A stretch of 64,000 nt of DNA, from the NCBI RefSeq assembly GCF_015354405.1, contig NZ_JADKYP010000029.1, positions 19,967 to 83,966 of the forward strand, read 5' to 3'. This document shows positions 9,060-18,162 of the stretch, piece after piece. The stretch's first letter is position 1. Each line of letters starts with the position of its first letter. Position numbers and translations under genes: made by a program. Under the pieces are notes generated by a model. The model saw nothing but the letters and a program-made list of their open reading frames with translations, did no database searches and was not told the origin of the DNA. Origin of the DNA: Nocardia sp. BSTN01 (GTDB taxonomy: Bacteria > Actinomycetota > Actinomycetes > Mycobacteriales > Mycobacteriaceae).

Positions 9060-9092
9060 GCCCCGAATCTACCGTCGCGGGCCCGCGAAATG

Positions 9093-9133
9093 CCCGCTCG
9101 CGCCGTGATTCGATGATCATCGGCGCGAGCGGG
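9093..9133 (-). terminator. Terminator between the two DUF402 genes
   Basis: CCCGCTCGCGCCG (9093-9105) and CGGCGCGAGCGGG (9121-9133) form a perfect 13-bp stem with a 15-base loop, placed just after the stop of the upstream copy. Confidence 0.65.
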
Positions 9134-9144
9134 TGGTGCCGGGA

Positions 9145-9777
9145 TCACAACCAGTGCAGCGTGACGCCCTGGGTGGTGAGCCAGCGTTCGAAGTTGTGAT
9201 CGTGCGAGGCGATACCGTCGACGACGGCGGTGGCCTGCTCGAACGCCCGCTGGGCCGTCTCGGCCGACACATGGCCGGCCGCGTGCGCGGCGAACAGTTC
9301 GTCGACCCCGTGTAGCTCACAGACGTGGCCGTTGCGGGCGGCGATGTCGATGTAGTGGTATTCGGCCCGCCAGCGCTTCGGCTCGATCTTGGCGAAGTTG
9401 CCGATATAGATGTGATAGATCGGATCGCGATCGTGTGCGGCGTTGACGTGATGCATCGTGACGCGGACCGACTGCTTGGGCAGGAGCCAGGTCTCGGTGT
9501 AGCGGTAGGGCGGGGTATCGGCCGCCCGGACCAGATACAGACCCCACGGCTCGGCGTGATAACTGTCGACCGAATGGACGAAACCGCGGGAATCGGTTCT
9601 GGTGAGATCGGCGATGTCGAAATATTCGACGTGCGGTCTGTGTGCCGTCCCCGATGGTGGCACCGGAATCGGTGTTTTTCGGCCCGGAATGTTGCGATTC
9701 GACGGCATTGGGCTGACTCCATTGGGCGCGGCAGTGCGCAGAGTCCGGGTGACACGTTCAGCGAGGAAACCGGCCAT
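9145..9777 (-). CDS. Second DUF402 protein, possibly inactive paralog
   Basis: 210 residues with an AAGGG site 9 bases before the ATG. The first 45 residues are a basic extension not present in its neighbour; the rest aligns along its whole length with the adjacent DUF402 protein (for example EPWGLYLVRAADTPPY against EPWGLYMARTADHPEF). Several acidic positions are changed: LDIGDF is HIYIGNF, VDHYLD is EYHYID and LLDVDEL is LHGVDEL. Loss of these residues would weaken metal binding, so it may bind without hydrolysing, or use another substrate. The pair clearly arose by tandem duplication followed by divergence. Confidence 0.8.
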   Translation of the reverse strand: MAGFLAERVTRTLRTAAPNGVSPMPSNRNIPGRKTPIPVPPSGTAHRPHVEYFDIADLTRTDSRGFVHSVDSYHAEPWGLYLVRAADTPPYRYTETWLLPKQSVRVTMHHVNAAHDRDPIYHIYIGNFAKIEPKRWRAEYHYIDIAARNGHVCELHGVDELFAAHAAGHVSAETAQRAFEQATAVVDGIASHDHNFERWLTTQGVTLHWL

Positions 9778-10531
9778 AACACTTGCCCTTCTCGACTTCC
9801 GACCGGATCAGCGTACACCCGGGCAACCCCCTCCGGCGGGGTGAAAACGACACGGAATCCGGCTGATTCGGCCGTGTCGTTATCGTCGAGCCGCCCTGCT
9901 CTACCAGACATTTCGGGCATTTGGTCGCTTGATTCAATGCTGCGCGCGCGGTTGCCGGGGCAATGCTCCCGCGGGTCCGGCAAACCTCGGGCCGGACCTG
10001 TCGCCATGGTCGGTGGTAGCGCTTCGGTGGCGCCGCTGGGCGGAACTGTGCCGTCATTTTGGGGGAATTGTCGAATTATTCTGCGGGGCAGTGCGTTCGG
10101 TCTGTTGTGGCCGAAAAGCGGTGGCAGGAATCGAATTGTTCGAAATGTCCGAACGGGTCGGCCGGGAATTGCGGTCTCGGTGACGCGGGTCGGGTCGAAA
10201 TGATTGGGATACGGCGTGTTCCGGAGGGAGGAACCCGTTCCGCCGCCGGCCGGTTGTGTCGACGTCCGATCGGGCGGCTCCGGTTCGCGGTGGTCGATGC
10301 CGGCCGGTGTGGATGCGGGCGTGTCGGCCGAGCCCGTGGTGTGGTCCTGGCATCGGGTGGCCGGGGGCCGCTGGTTTTGCCGTGTGGTTGCCCTGAGCGG
10401 TCGGTGCCTGCATCGCCGCGGCCGGCGGCGCCTCGCCACGCGGCGGCAGCGCCTGTGCCCGTCGATACACACTCGTGGCCGAAAAATGATCGCCGGATGT
10501 GTCGCTGTGCCCGCGGTCACGGCGCCGGAAC
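9778..10531. other. 754-base non-coding stretch before uvrB
   Basis: No reading frame here looks like protein: the open frames are Arg/Cys/Gly-rich shadows. The part around 10060-10200 is less GC-rich than the surroundings. A TCGAA/TTCGA-containing stretch at about 10131-10156 recalls half sites of actinobacterial LexA boxes but has the wrong spacing. The stretch could be decayed coding sequence or a long upstream regulatory region. Confidence 0.45.
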
Positions 10532-10554
10532 TTGTCGGTGCCGCGGCTTACCCT
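10532..10554 (+). promoter_or_regulatory. DNA-damage (PafBC-type, RecA-independent) promoter of uvrB
   Basis: TTGTCGGTG at 10532-10540, then 8 bases, then TACCCT at 10549-10554. This fits the published mycobacterial RecA-independent damage promoter (tTGTCRgtg, 8 bases, TAnnnT) at every specified position. The -10 ends 7 bases before the ATG at 10562, so the transcript would be leaderless. uvrA carries the same element. Confidence 0.8.
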
Positions 10555-10561
10555 GGTGACC

Positions 10562-12745
10562 ATGGCTTTCGCAACGGAGATCCCCGCGGATTCGGACGCA
10601 CCCGGCGAGCAGCCGCTGGCGCATTCGGAATTCCGGCCGATCGGGGCGATCGAACGCTCCGACGGGCGGTTCGAGGTCGTCAGCGAGCATCGGCCCGCCG
10701 GTGACCAGCCTGCCGCGATCGCGGAGCTGGAGCGGCGGTTGCGTGGCGGCGAGAAGGACGTGGTGCTGCTCGGCGCCACCGGTACCGGCAAATCGGCCAC
10801 CGCGGCCTGGCTGATCGAGCGGGTCCAGCGCCCGACCCTGGTCATGGCGCCGAACAAGACCCTGGCCGCCCAGCTGGCCAACGAACTGCGCGAGATGCTG
10901 CCGCACAACGCGGTGGAGTACTTCGTCTCCTACTACGACTACTACCAGCCCGAGGCGTATATCGCGCAGACCGATACCTACATCGAGAAGGACTCCTCGA
11001 TCAACGACGACGTGGAGCGGCTGCGCCATTCGGCGACGTCGAGCCTGCTCTCGCGCCGCGATGTCGTGGTGGTCGCCTCGGTCTCGTGTATCTACGGCCT
11101 GGGTACCCCGCAGTCCTATCTGGACCGCTCGGTGCAACTCGAGGTCGGCAGCGAGGTCGAGCGCGACCGGCTGTTGCGCCTGCTGGTCGATGTCCAGTAC
11201 ACGCGCAACGACATGGCCTTCACCCGCGGTTCGTTCCGGGTGCGCGGCGACACCGTCGAGATCATCCCCTCCTACGAGGAACTCGCGGTCCGCATCGAGT
11301 TCTTCGGCGACGAGATCGAGGCGCTGTACTACCTGCATCCACTCACCGGCGATGTGGTGCGCCAGGTCGACACCTTGCGCATCTTCCCGGCCACCCACTA
11401 CGTGGCCGGGCCGGATCGGATGGAGCGCGCGGTCGCCGATATCGAGACCGAACTCGAACAGCGGCTCGCGGATCTGGAGCGGCAGGGCAAACTGCTCGAG
11501 GCGCAGCGGTTGCGCATGCGCACCCAATACGACCTGGAGATGATCCGGCAGGTCGGGTTCTGCTCCGGAATCGAGAACTATTCGCGGCATATCGACGGCC
11601 GTCCGGCCGGTTCGGCGCCGGCGACGCTGCTCGACTACTTCCCGGAGGATTTCCTCCTGATCATCGACGAGTCGCACGTGACCGTGCCGCAGATCGGCGG
11701 CATGTACGAAGGCGATATGTCGCGCAAGCGCAACCTCGTCGAATACGGTTTCCGGCTGCCCTCGGCGGTGGACAACCGCCCGCTCACCTGGGAGGAGTTC
11801 GCCGACCGGATCGGCCAGACGGTGTACATGTCGGCGACGCCGGGCCCGTACGAACTGGGCAGTACCGGCGGTGAGTTCGTCGAGCAGGTGATCCGCCCGA
11901 CCGGACTGGTCGACCCGCAGGTGGTGGTCAAACCGACCAAGGGCCAGATCGACGATCTGGTGCACGAGATCCGTACCCGCACCGAACGCGACGAACGCGT
12001 CCTGGTCACCACGCTCACCAAGAAGATGGCCGAGGATCTCACCGACTATCTCCTGGGCATGGGTGTGCGGGTCCGTTACCTGCATTCGGAGATCGATACG
12101 CTGCGCCGCGTCGAACTGCTGCGGCAGCTGCGGTTGGGCGAATACGACGTGCTGGTCGGCATCAACCTGCTGCGTGAGGGCCTCGACCTGCCGGAGGTGT
12201 CGCTGGTCGCGATCCTGGACGCCGACAAGGAGGGCTTCCTGCGCAGCGCCACCAGCCTCATCCAGACGATCGGGCGTGCCGCGCGCAACGTCTCCGGCGA
12301 AGTGCACATGTACGCCGACAAGGTGACCGACTCGATGCGCCAGGCCATCGACGAGACCGAACGGCGGCGGGCCAAGCAGGTCGCCTACAACGAAGCCAAC
12401 GGCATCGATCCGAAACCGCTGCGCAAGAAAATCGCCGACATCCTCGATCAGGTCTACCGTGAGGCCGACGAGACCGAGGTGGAGGTCGGCGGATCCGGGC
12501 GCAATGCCAGCCGCGGACGCCGTGCCCAGGGTGAACCCGGGCGCGCGGTGAGCGCCGGGGTGTACGAGGGCCGCGATATCGCGAATATGCCTCGCGCGGA
12601 ACTGGCGGATCTGGTGGCCCAGTTGACCGATCAGATGATGAACGCCGCCCGCGAATTGCAGTTCGAGCTGGCCGGGCGATTGCGCGACGAGATCGCCGAC
12701 CTGAAGAAGGAGTTGCGGGGTATGGATGCCGCCGGGCTGAAATGA
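10562..12745 (+). CDS. uvrB: Excinuclease ABC subunit B
   Basis: UvrB is the helicase-like damage-verification subunit of nucleotide excision repair; it is loaded by UvrA and recruits UvrC. The 727-residue product has the Walker A GATGTGKS (71-78), the DNA-inserting beta-hairpin region [11 protein letters not shown], the DESH Walker B (about 370), helicase motifs V/VI ([24 protein letters not shown]) and a C-terminal UVR coiled coil ([24 protein letters not shown]). The ATG at 10562 is chosen because the -10 element ends only 7 bases earlier; a GTG two codons upstream is possible. An extension of about 30 residues precedes the core, as in mycobacteria. Confidence 0.97.
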   Translation: MAFATEIPADSDAPGEQPLAHSEFRPIGAIERSDGRFEVVSEHRPAGDQPAAIAELERRLRGGEKDVVLLGATGTGKSATAAWLIERVQRPTLVMAPNKTLAAQLANELREMLPHNAVEYFVSYYDYYQPEAYIAQTDTYIEKDSSINDDVERLRHSATSSLLSRRDVVVVASVSCIYGLGTPQSYLDRSVQLEVGSEVERDRLLRLLVDVQYTRNDMAFTRGSFRVRGDTVEIIPSYEELAVRIEFFGDEIEALYYLHPLTGDVVRQVDTLRIFPATHYVAGPDRMERAVADIETELEQRLADLERQGKLLEAQRLRMRTQYDLEMIRQVGFCSGIENYSRHIDGRPAGSAPATLLDYFPEDFLLIIDESHVTVPQIGGMYEGDMSRKRNLVEYGFRLPSAVDNRPLTWEEFADRIGQTVYMSATPGPYELGSTGGEFVEQVIRPTGLVDPQVVVKPTKGQIDDLVHEIRTRTERDERVLVTTLTKKMAEDLTDYLLGMGVRVRYLHSEIDTLRRVELLRQLRLGEYDVLVGINLLREGLDLPEVSLVAILDADKEGFLRSATSLIQTIGRAARNVSGEVHMYADKVTDSMRQAIDETERRRAKQVAYNEANGIDPKPLRKKIADILDQVYREADETEVEVGGSGRNASRGRRAQGEPGRAVSAGVYEGRDIANMPRAELADLVAQLTDQMMNAARELQFELAGRLRDEIADLKKELRGMDAAGLK

Positions 12746-12778
12746 GTTCCCGCGCAGTATCTTTCCCGCGCTCGCGGC

Positions 12779-12803
12779 GGTGCCCCGGCCGGGCCGGGGC
12801 ACC
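12779..12803. terminator. Bidirectional terminator between uvrB and VOC gene
   Basis: GGTGCCCCGG pairs with CCGGGGCACC over a 5-base loop between two convergent stops. Confidence 0.65.
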
Positions 12804-12816
12804 CGCGCGGCCCGCG

Positions 12817-13287
12817 TCAGCTCTGCGTGGCCATCCACTCGTTGACCCGGCGCTCGGCCTCCTCGCGCGAGACGTCCTCGACCCGGGTCATGACCACCCA
12901 GCGGTGTCCGAACGGATCCATCACCAGCCCGTAGCGGTCGCCGGTGACGAACGTCTGCGGCTCCTCGACCCGGGCGGCGCCGTGTTCGGCGGCGCGGGCG
13001 ACGACCGCGTCGGCATCGGGGCAGTAATGCACGATGCTGGTGTGCACCCAGTCCGATTCGGGTGCGCGCACCCCGTGTTCGGGGATGGGCATACCCATCT
13101 GGATGGTGGAATCGCCGATCGCCAGTTCGGCGTGCGCCGGTTGCCCGTCGGGAAGGTCGTTGCGGCTGAGCACCTTCGCGCCGAAGACCGCGGAGTAGAA
13201 CTCGATGGCCTTGTTGCCGTCGGGTACGGCCAGGAAACAGTTGATGGAGTGATAACCCTCGGGAATGGGATTGACGTCGTTGCTCAT
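12817..13287 (-). CDS. VOC family (PhnB-like glyoxalase fold) protein
   Basis: 156 residues from the ATG at 13285-13287. It begins PEGYHSINCFLAVPDGNKAIEFYSAVFGAKV (split beta-alpha-beta-beta-beta unit) and repeats the fold with DADAVVARAAEHGA and YGLVMDPFGHRWVV, the pattern of PhnB/3-demethylubiquinone-like VOC proteins. These bind small molecules or act as metal-dependent enzymes; the ligand is unknown. It ends in a charged helix (SREEAERRVNEWMATQ) similar to DUF1428/activator-like forms. It is divergent from the AraC-type regulator, 76 bases apart, so that regulator may control it. Confidence 0.88.
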   Translation of the reverse strand: MSNDVNPIPEGYHSINCFLAVPDGNKAIEFYSAVFGAKVLSRNDLPDGQPAHAELAIGDSTIQMGMPIPEHGVRAPESDWVHTSIVHYCPDADAVVARAAEHGAARVEEPQTFVTGDRYGLVMDPFGHRWVVMTRVEDVSREEAERRVNEWMATQS

Positions 13288-13363
13288 GGGAACAACTCTC
13301 GTCCATCGCGAGGAATAGATCTTGTAAGAAAGCGACAGCCTCATCCGCGGTGGGAGACGGGCC

Positions 13364-14269
13364 GTGCCGACCGGTGACGAGCGCGCGAAAGGCGCTGCGC
13401 TGCATCCGGTTCCGGTGCCTCCGCCGGAGGTCACCAAGGGCATCCTGCATCCCCGCGAACAGGAGCGTCACCGCAGGCTGATCCGGCTGCCGGCCGGCCC
13501 GCACACGGCCGAATTCGTCGAATGGTATTGGTCGGTCTCCTGGGATCTGCGCGGCCGGCCGCCCTATCAGGCGCAGGTGCTGCCGTTCCCCTCGGTCAAC
13601 GTCAGCTTCGAGCGGTCCGCCACCCGCACCGGCGGATTCGTCAACGGTGTGACCACCGGCAAATTCGTGCGGGAACTGACGGGGGAGGGGGAAACCTTCG
13701 CCGCCAAATTCCGTCCCGGCGGCTTCGGCGCCTTCACCGGCATCGACGTCGGCGCCCTGCGCGATACCACGATCGAACTGACCGAGGTGCTGCCGGAGGC
13801 CGCGGGCCTGACCGAACGCGTGCTGGCGACCGACAGCGCCGAGGAGCGCCGTGACATCGTCGACGCCTACCTCGCCCGCGCCGCGCGCCGCCGCACGCCC
13901 AACGACAACTACCTGCTGGTGTTACGGATCATCGCCGCGATGGAAGCCGATCCCGAGCTGACCCGGGTCGATCAGGTCACCGCCCGTTTCGACATTCCGA
14001 TCCGCACCCTGCAACGCCTGTTCCGCCGCTACGTCGGCGCCGGGCCGAAATGGGTGCTGCGCCGCTATCGCCTCCAGGACGGCGCACAACTGCTGGCACA
14101 GGGCCGCACCGACGATCTGGCGACGCTGGCGCTGGAACTCGGCTATTTCGATCAGGCCCATTTCAGCCGCGAATTCGCGAACGAAATCGGAATGGCGCCG
14201 CTGGAATACGCACGCGCATCGCTACTGTCACACCACGCCTCACCCGGCGATCCGGCGCCGGATCGCTGA
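13364..14269 (+). CDS. AraC family transcriptional regulator
   Basis: 301 residues from a GTG with GGGAG 8 bases upstream. Residues 30-170 match the DUF6597-type N-terminal sensor domain of actinobacterial AraC proteins (EFVEWYWSVSWDLRGRPPY; KFRPGGFGAFTG). The C-terminal AraC double helix-turn-helix covers about 195-285: VTARFDIPIRTLQRLFRRYVG and LATLALELGYFDQAHFSREF. It binds DNA as an activator or repressor, probably of the divergent VOC gene, since the two share a 76-base promoter region. The ligand cannot be inferred. Confidence 0.9.
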   Translation: MPTGDERAKGAALHPVPVPPPEVTKGILHPREQERHRRLIRLPAGPHTAEFVEWYWSVSWDLRGRPPYQAQVLPFPSVNVSFERSATRTGGFVNGVTTGKFVRELTGEGETFAAKFRPGGFGAFTGIDVGALRDTTIELTEVLPEAAGLTERVLATDSAEERRDIVDAYLARAARRRTPNDNYLLVLRIIAAMEADPELTRVDQVTARFDIPIRTLQRLFRRYVGAGPKWVLRRYRLQDGAQLLAQGRTDDLATLALELGYFDQAHFSREFANEIGMAPLEYARASLLSHHASPGDPAPDR

Positions 14270-14373
14270 TTCGTTTCGGCCACTCCGGTTCCGGGAATAT
14301 CCGAACACATAAGTAGTTGAATGCTGTACTACCAGCCCGGCGGCGGTGCCGCCGGCCGACAGAGGAGTTGGCG

Positions 14374-14790
14374 ATGAGTGTTCTGGTGCTGATCGGGCGC
14401 ATTCTGTTCGTCATATTGTTCGCGAGTTCGGCGATCGGGCATCTGACCCAGGCCGACGCGATGACCGGCTACGCCCGCAGCAAGGGTGTTCCGATGGCGA
14501 AGGGGGCGGTGCTGGGTTCGGGCGTGGTCCTGCTGCTCGGCGCCTTGAGCGTGCTGCTCGGAGTGTGGGCCGATCTGGGTGCGTTGCTGCTGTTCGTCTT
14601 CCTGCTGCCGACCGCATTCCTGATGCACCCCTTCTGGAAGGAATCCGATGCTCAGGCCAAACAGGGCGAGATGATTCATTTCAACAAGGATCTGGCATTG
14701 GCCGGTGCTGCCCTGATGTTGTTCGCCTTCTTCGCCCATGTCGACGATCTCGGCGCCACAATCACCGGACCGTTATTCCACCTCGGATGA
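14374..14790 (+). CDS. DoxX family membrane protein
   Basis: 138 residues with a GAGGAG site before the ATG. Four hydrophobic segments (about 3-21, 45-65, 70-88, 108-126) and motifs LIGRILFVILFASSAIGHL and FLLPTAFLMHPFW identify DoxX/YphA, an integral membrane family linked to redox and detoxification in actinobacteria (in mycobacteria a DoxX protein partners with SodA and SseA). No partner is adjacent here. Codon use matches the surroundings. Confidence 0.85.
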   Translation: MSVLVLIGRILFVILFASSAIGHLTQADAMTGYARSKGVPMAKGAVLGSGVVLLLGALSVLLGVWADLGALLLFVFLLPTAFLMHPFWKESDAQAKQGEMIHFNKDLALAGAALMLFAFFAHVDDLGATITGPLFHLG

Positions 14791-15229
14791 ACGCGGAACG
14801 ACCCGCATTCATCATTCGGCGGTTATTCCCTCGCGCATCCGGAAACCGCCGGAATCGGTTCTCGCCGCCGTGAATTGTGATTTCTCACCATCACGCCCGG
14901 GTGCGCTCTGTGCATCCGGGCAATCGCGGTCCGTGCAATTGCGGGAAACCCTTCTGTGACGAAAATCCCAGGGCCACAACCGGGTTCGCCAGTGCGACGA
15001 CGATCGCAGAGCGATGTGGCCGGTTTCGGGATCGGCGCTGGTGAGACGGGTCGCGCGGCCGCCCGGCCGGCTAATGTGTCCTGCGGATCGCGGGGCGCAC
15101 CGATGTGATGTATTGCGATTGTCGATGATTCCGGCGCGATAACGGTTATGGTCTAGCGCAGTTGCCCGCGCGGGTTTCTGCTCCGGAATTGCGCGCAGGC
15201 ATCCGCCCACTTGTACGTTTGGAGGAAAG
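14791..15229. other. 439-base non-coding stretch before the stress protein gene
   Basis: No convincing protein in either strand. Near the 3' end a TTGCGA at about 15111 and AT-richer stretch GATAACGGTTATGGTCTAG (about 15139-15157) may hold the promoter of the stress protein gene, leaving a leader of 60-80 bases. The rest shows nothing clear. Confidence 0.4.
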
Positions 15230-15682
15230 ATGACCGCCTACCGGTCCATTGTCGTCGGTACCGATGGCTCGGATTCGTCGTACGTCGCTGTCGAGAAGGC
15301 TGCCGCGCTGGCCGGCGACGCGGGCGCCACCCTGTACGTCGCGTGCGCGTACTACCCGACCGACGACCGCGATGTGGCCGCCGCGGCCGACGTCCTCAAG
15401 GACGAGGCCTACCAGGTACGCGGCTCGGCCCCCACCAACGAGATCCTGCGGGTCGCGCGGGACAAGGCGGTCGCCGCCGGGGCGGCCAACATCGTGGAGC
15501 GGGCCGTCGTCGGCGAACCCGTGGAATCGCTGCTGAACCTGGTCAAGGAGGTGGAGGCCGATCTGCTGGTCGTCGGTAACCGCGGCCTCAACACCCTGGC
15601 CGGGCGTCTGCTCGGTTCGGTGCCCTCCGACGTCGCCCGCAAGTCGCGCAGCGACGTCCTGATCGTGCACACCGTTCGCTGA
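15230..15682 (+). CDS. Universal stress protein (Rv1636-like)
   Basis: 150 residues with GGAGGAAAG directly before the ATG. Single Usp domain with the nucleotide-binding motif LLVVGNRGLNTLAGRLLGSV (about residues 112-131), matching the G-2x-G-9x-G-S/T pattern, and the N-terminal VVGTDGSDSS. It resembles M. tuberculosis Rv1636 (TB15.3), which binds cAMP and lies in the same uvrB-uvrA interval. It probably acts as a cytoplasmic nucleotide sensor or sink in stress. It is convergent with the HelD gene, 27 bases apart. Confidence 0.93.
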   Translation: MTAYRSIVVGTDGSDSSYVAVEKAAALAGDAGATLYVACAYYPTDDRDVAAAADVLKDEAYQVRGSAPTNEILRVARDKAVAAGAANIVERAVVGEPVESLLNLVKEVEADLLVVGNRGLNTLAGRLLGSVPSDVARKSRSDVLIVHTVR

Positions 15683-15709
15683 CATTCGCATGACCGGCCG
15701 CCCGGGGCC

Positions 15710-18097
15710 TCAGCGCAATGCGCCGAGGACCTCGGGCAGCGTGCCGGTGTGAACCACCGATAATCGCTGGGTGGCACGGGTGAGCGCCACGTACAGATCG
15801 TTGAGCCCGCGCGGCGATTCGTCCAGGATGGCCTGCGGTTCCACCAGCACGACCGCGTCGAACTCCAGGCCCTTCACCTCCGCCACCGTCAGCACCTGCA
15901 CGGAATCGCCCGCCAGCGAGGCGAATTCGCTCACCGTCGCATGCGGGGCCAGAACGGCGGTGATTCCCGGCTTACCGGCCTCGGCGGCGACGAGTTCGGT
16001 GACCGCGGCCAGCGAACCGCCGGCCGCCACCTGCACGGCCTGCGGCGGAAAGCCGGATTCCCGGACCGATCGCGGGATGGTCGCCTCCGGATCGATCGCC
16101 GCCAGCACATCGGCGGCCACCGCCATGATCTCGGCGGGCGTGCGGTAGTTGACCGTCAGTTCCGTGAGCTTCCAGCGCTGTGCGACATAGGGTTCCAGCA
16201 TCCGCTGCCATGACGATGCGCCCGCGGGATCGCCCGTCTGCGCCACATCGCCGACCACCGTTACCCAGCGATTCGGAATGCGCCGCATCACCATTCGCCA
16301 CGCCATCTCCGACAGCTCCTGCGCCTCGTCGATGATCACGTGCCCGTAGGTCCAGCTGCGATCACCGGCGGCCCGCTCGGCGGTCGTCTGGCGGTTGCGC
16401 ACATGCTGGCGTTCGGCGAGCTGGCCGGCGTCGATCAGGTCGTAGGCCATCAGGATTTCCGGATCCAGATCGTCCTCGAGGTCCTGCGGCGCCGAACCGG
16501 TCAGGATGTCGAGCGCCTCCTGCGCCTCGGCCAGTTGCGCGCGCCACCGCCGCCGTGAGCGCTCCCGTTCCTCGGCGTCGTCGATGCCCAGCAGTTCGGC
16601 CAGCTCGTCGAGTAGCGGCGCGTCCGCGGCCGCGAATGCGGGCCCGCTCGCCGGGTCGAGGGCGTGGAACAGCTCCTTGCGGTCCTCGGCGCTGAGCCGG
16701 TCCGCGGCATGCGCCAGCCGCTCGGGCTCGGCCCACAGATCGGCGAGCACCTGCTGCGGGGTCAGGATCGGCCACAACTGCGCGATCGCGCGCTGAATGC
16801 CGGCGTCCGCGCGCATCTCGTCACGGATCTCGGTCAGGTCGGCCTGGCTCAGCAGATTGCGCCCGGTGTTCGACGGGCGGCGCCCGGCGGCGGCATCGGC
16901 CTCGTCGACGGTGTCGGCGAACTGGTCCTTGCCGATGATCTGCGCCAGCTGGTCGGTCAGCGCGTCCACCACCGAGGCGGCGAAGATCGGGCGGGCGAGG
17001 TTGTGCGGGCGGCACGAGGAGCGGGCCCGGCCGCGAGCGCGGGTGGCGATCTTGCGATCCAGCGTCAGCTCGTACCCGTCGAAGTCGAGGCGGACCGGGT
17101 CGCGCGGCACCTCCTGCCGGTCGCGCACCGCCTTCTTCAGCACATCGAGCATGTCGAGCGAACCCTTGAGTTCGCCCGCGCGCAGCGAATCCTCCAGTGT
17201 CGCTTCGACTCCCGGATACAGATTGCCGATCGTGGACAGCAGCACACCGGTCTCGCCCAGCGACGGCAGCACCTGGCCGATGTAGTCGAGAAAGGTGGAA
17301 TTGGGGCCGATGATCAGCACACCGGCCTTGTCGAGCTGCTGACGGTAGGTGTAGAGCAGATACGCCGCGCGGTGCAATGCGACCGCGGTCTTTCCGGTAC
17401 CCGGCCCGCCCTGGACCACCAGGACGCTGCGGTGTTCGGAGCGGATGATGGCGTCCTGCTCGCTCTGGATCGTCTCGACGATATCGGTCATATGGCCGGT
17501 GCGCGCCGCGTTCAGGGCGGTGAGAAGGGCGCTCTCACTGCCGACGCCGCCGTCGTCGGACTCGATCGCGCCGGCGCGGCGCGCCATCTCCAGATCGAGG
17601 TATTCGTCGCTGATTCCGGTCACGGCGCGATTGCGCGAGCGGATGTGCCGGCGCCGAGTCACGCCGTCGGGGGCGGCGGTGGTCGCGAGGTAGAACGGCC
17701 GGGCCAGCGGGGCCCGCCAGTCGAGCAGGAGGGTGTTGTAGTCGTCGTCCTCGTCGAGGATGCCGAGGCGGCCGATGTAGCGGTACTCGCCCTCGGCACT
17801 CGCGTCGCCGGTGTCCTCCGTGTTCTCCGCGGTCAGATCGATCCGGCCGAAGCACAGCCCGTTCTCGGCGGCGTCGTATTTGGCCAGATCCTCGGAGTAG
17901 AGCTGGGTGAACGATTCGCGTTCGCTGCGGGCCTGCGGGGTGCCGCCGGTCTCCAGCAGTACCGTCCGCAGGCGGCGCTGGGCGTATTCGCGCATACCGT
18001 CCAGCCGCTGATACAGCAGGGTGAGATAGCTCTGCTCCCGCTCCAGTTCGGCGGCGCGATCGGTGGCGGGGCGATCCTCGGTGAGGCGGTCGGGCAA
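15710..18097 (-). CDS. helD: HelD-type RNA polymerase recycling ATPase
   Basis: HelD pulls stalled RNA polymerase off DNA using ATP; related HelR proteins in Streptomyces and Mycobacterium also displace rifampicin. The 795-residue product starts at a TTG with AAGGAG 7 bases upstream; the frame is open further up but not protein-like. The N-terminal coiled coil (ELEREQSYLTLLYQRLDGMREYAQRR, given here in part as AAELEREQSYLTLLYQRLDG) is the secondary-channel arm. UvrD-like ATPase motifs: VVQGGPGTGKTAVALHRAAY (Walker A), VIIDEAQELSEMAW (Walker B), VVGDVAQTGDPAG, and VVLVEPQAI plus LYVALTRATQRLSVV at the end. No rifampicin-associated element was seen upstream. It may be cotranscribed with the monooxygenase gene 65 bases before it. 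Confidence 0.9.
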   Translation of the reverse strand: MPDRLTEDRPATDRAAELEREQSYLTLLYQRLDGMREYAQRRLRTVLLETGGTPQARSERESFTQLYSEDLAKYDAAENGLCFGRIDLTAENTEDTGDASAEGEYRYIGRLGILDEDDDYNTLLLDWRAPLARPFYLATTAAPDGVTRRRHIRSRNRAVTGISDEYLDLEMARRAGAIESDDGGVGSESALLTALNAARTGHMTDIVETIQSEQDAIIRSEHRSVLVVQGGPGTGKTAVALHRAAYLLYTYRQQLDKAGVLIIGPNSTFLDYIGQVLPSLGETGVLLSTIGNLYPGVEATLEDSLRAGELKGSLDMLDVLKKAVRDRQEVPRDPVRLDFDGYELTLDRKIATRARGRARSSCRPHNLARPIFAASVVDALTDQLAQIIGKDQFADTVDEADAAAGRRPSNTGRNLLSQADLTEIRDEMRADAGIQRAIAQLWPILTPQQVLADLWAEPERLAHAADRLSAEDRKELFHALDPASGPAFAAADAPLLDELAELLGIDDAEERERSRRRWRAQLAEAQEALDILTGSAPQDLEDDLDPEILMAYDLIDAGQLAERQHVRNRQTTAERAAGDRSWTYGHVIIDEAQELSEMAWRMVMRRIPNRWVTVVGDVAQTGDPAGASSWQRMLEPYVAQRWKLTELTVNYRTPAEIMAVAADVLAAIDPEATIPRSVRESGFPPQAVQVAAGGSLAAVTELVAAEAGKPGITAVLAPHATVSEFASLAGDSVQVLTVAEVKGLEFDAVVLVEPQAILDESPRGLNDLYVALTRATQRLSVVHTGTLPEVLGALR

Positions 18098-18162
18098 AAC
18101 GGAACTCCTTGTCACCACAGGGGCCGAGCGGGCCGCGCGCGAAGAGAACGGAATCGTCGAGT

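Noticed and set aside
10131-10156. LexA/SOS-box-like sequence before uvrB
   Set aside because: TCGAA and TTCGA words are present but spacing does not fit the TCGAAC-N4-GTTCGA form, and it is 400 bases from the start.
10059-10704. Plus-strand frames of 166 codons before and into uvrB
   Set aside because: Cys/Arg/Gly-rich, overlap each other and the uvrB start; not protein-like.
10517-13504. Open frame of 995 codons antisense to uvrB
   Set aside because: Shadow frame of a high-GC gene: His/Arg/Asp-rich, no domain, and uvrB on the other strand is certain.
14812-15210. 132-codon minus-strand frame before the universal stress protein gene
   Set aside because: No ribosome site, Arg/Ser-rich composition and no family; likely chance.
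15710-18162. Rifampicin-associated element upstream of HelD
   Set aside because: No CTTGCGGCAAG-like core was found in the upstream region.
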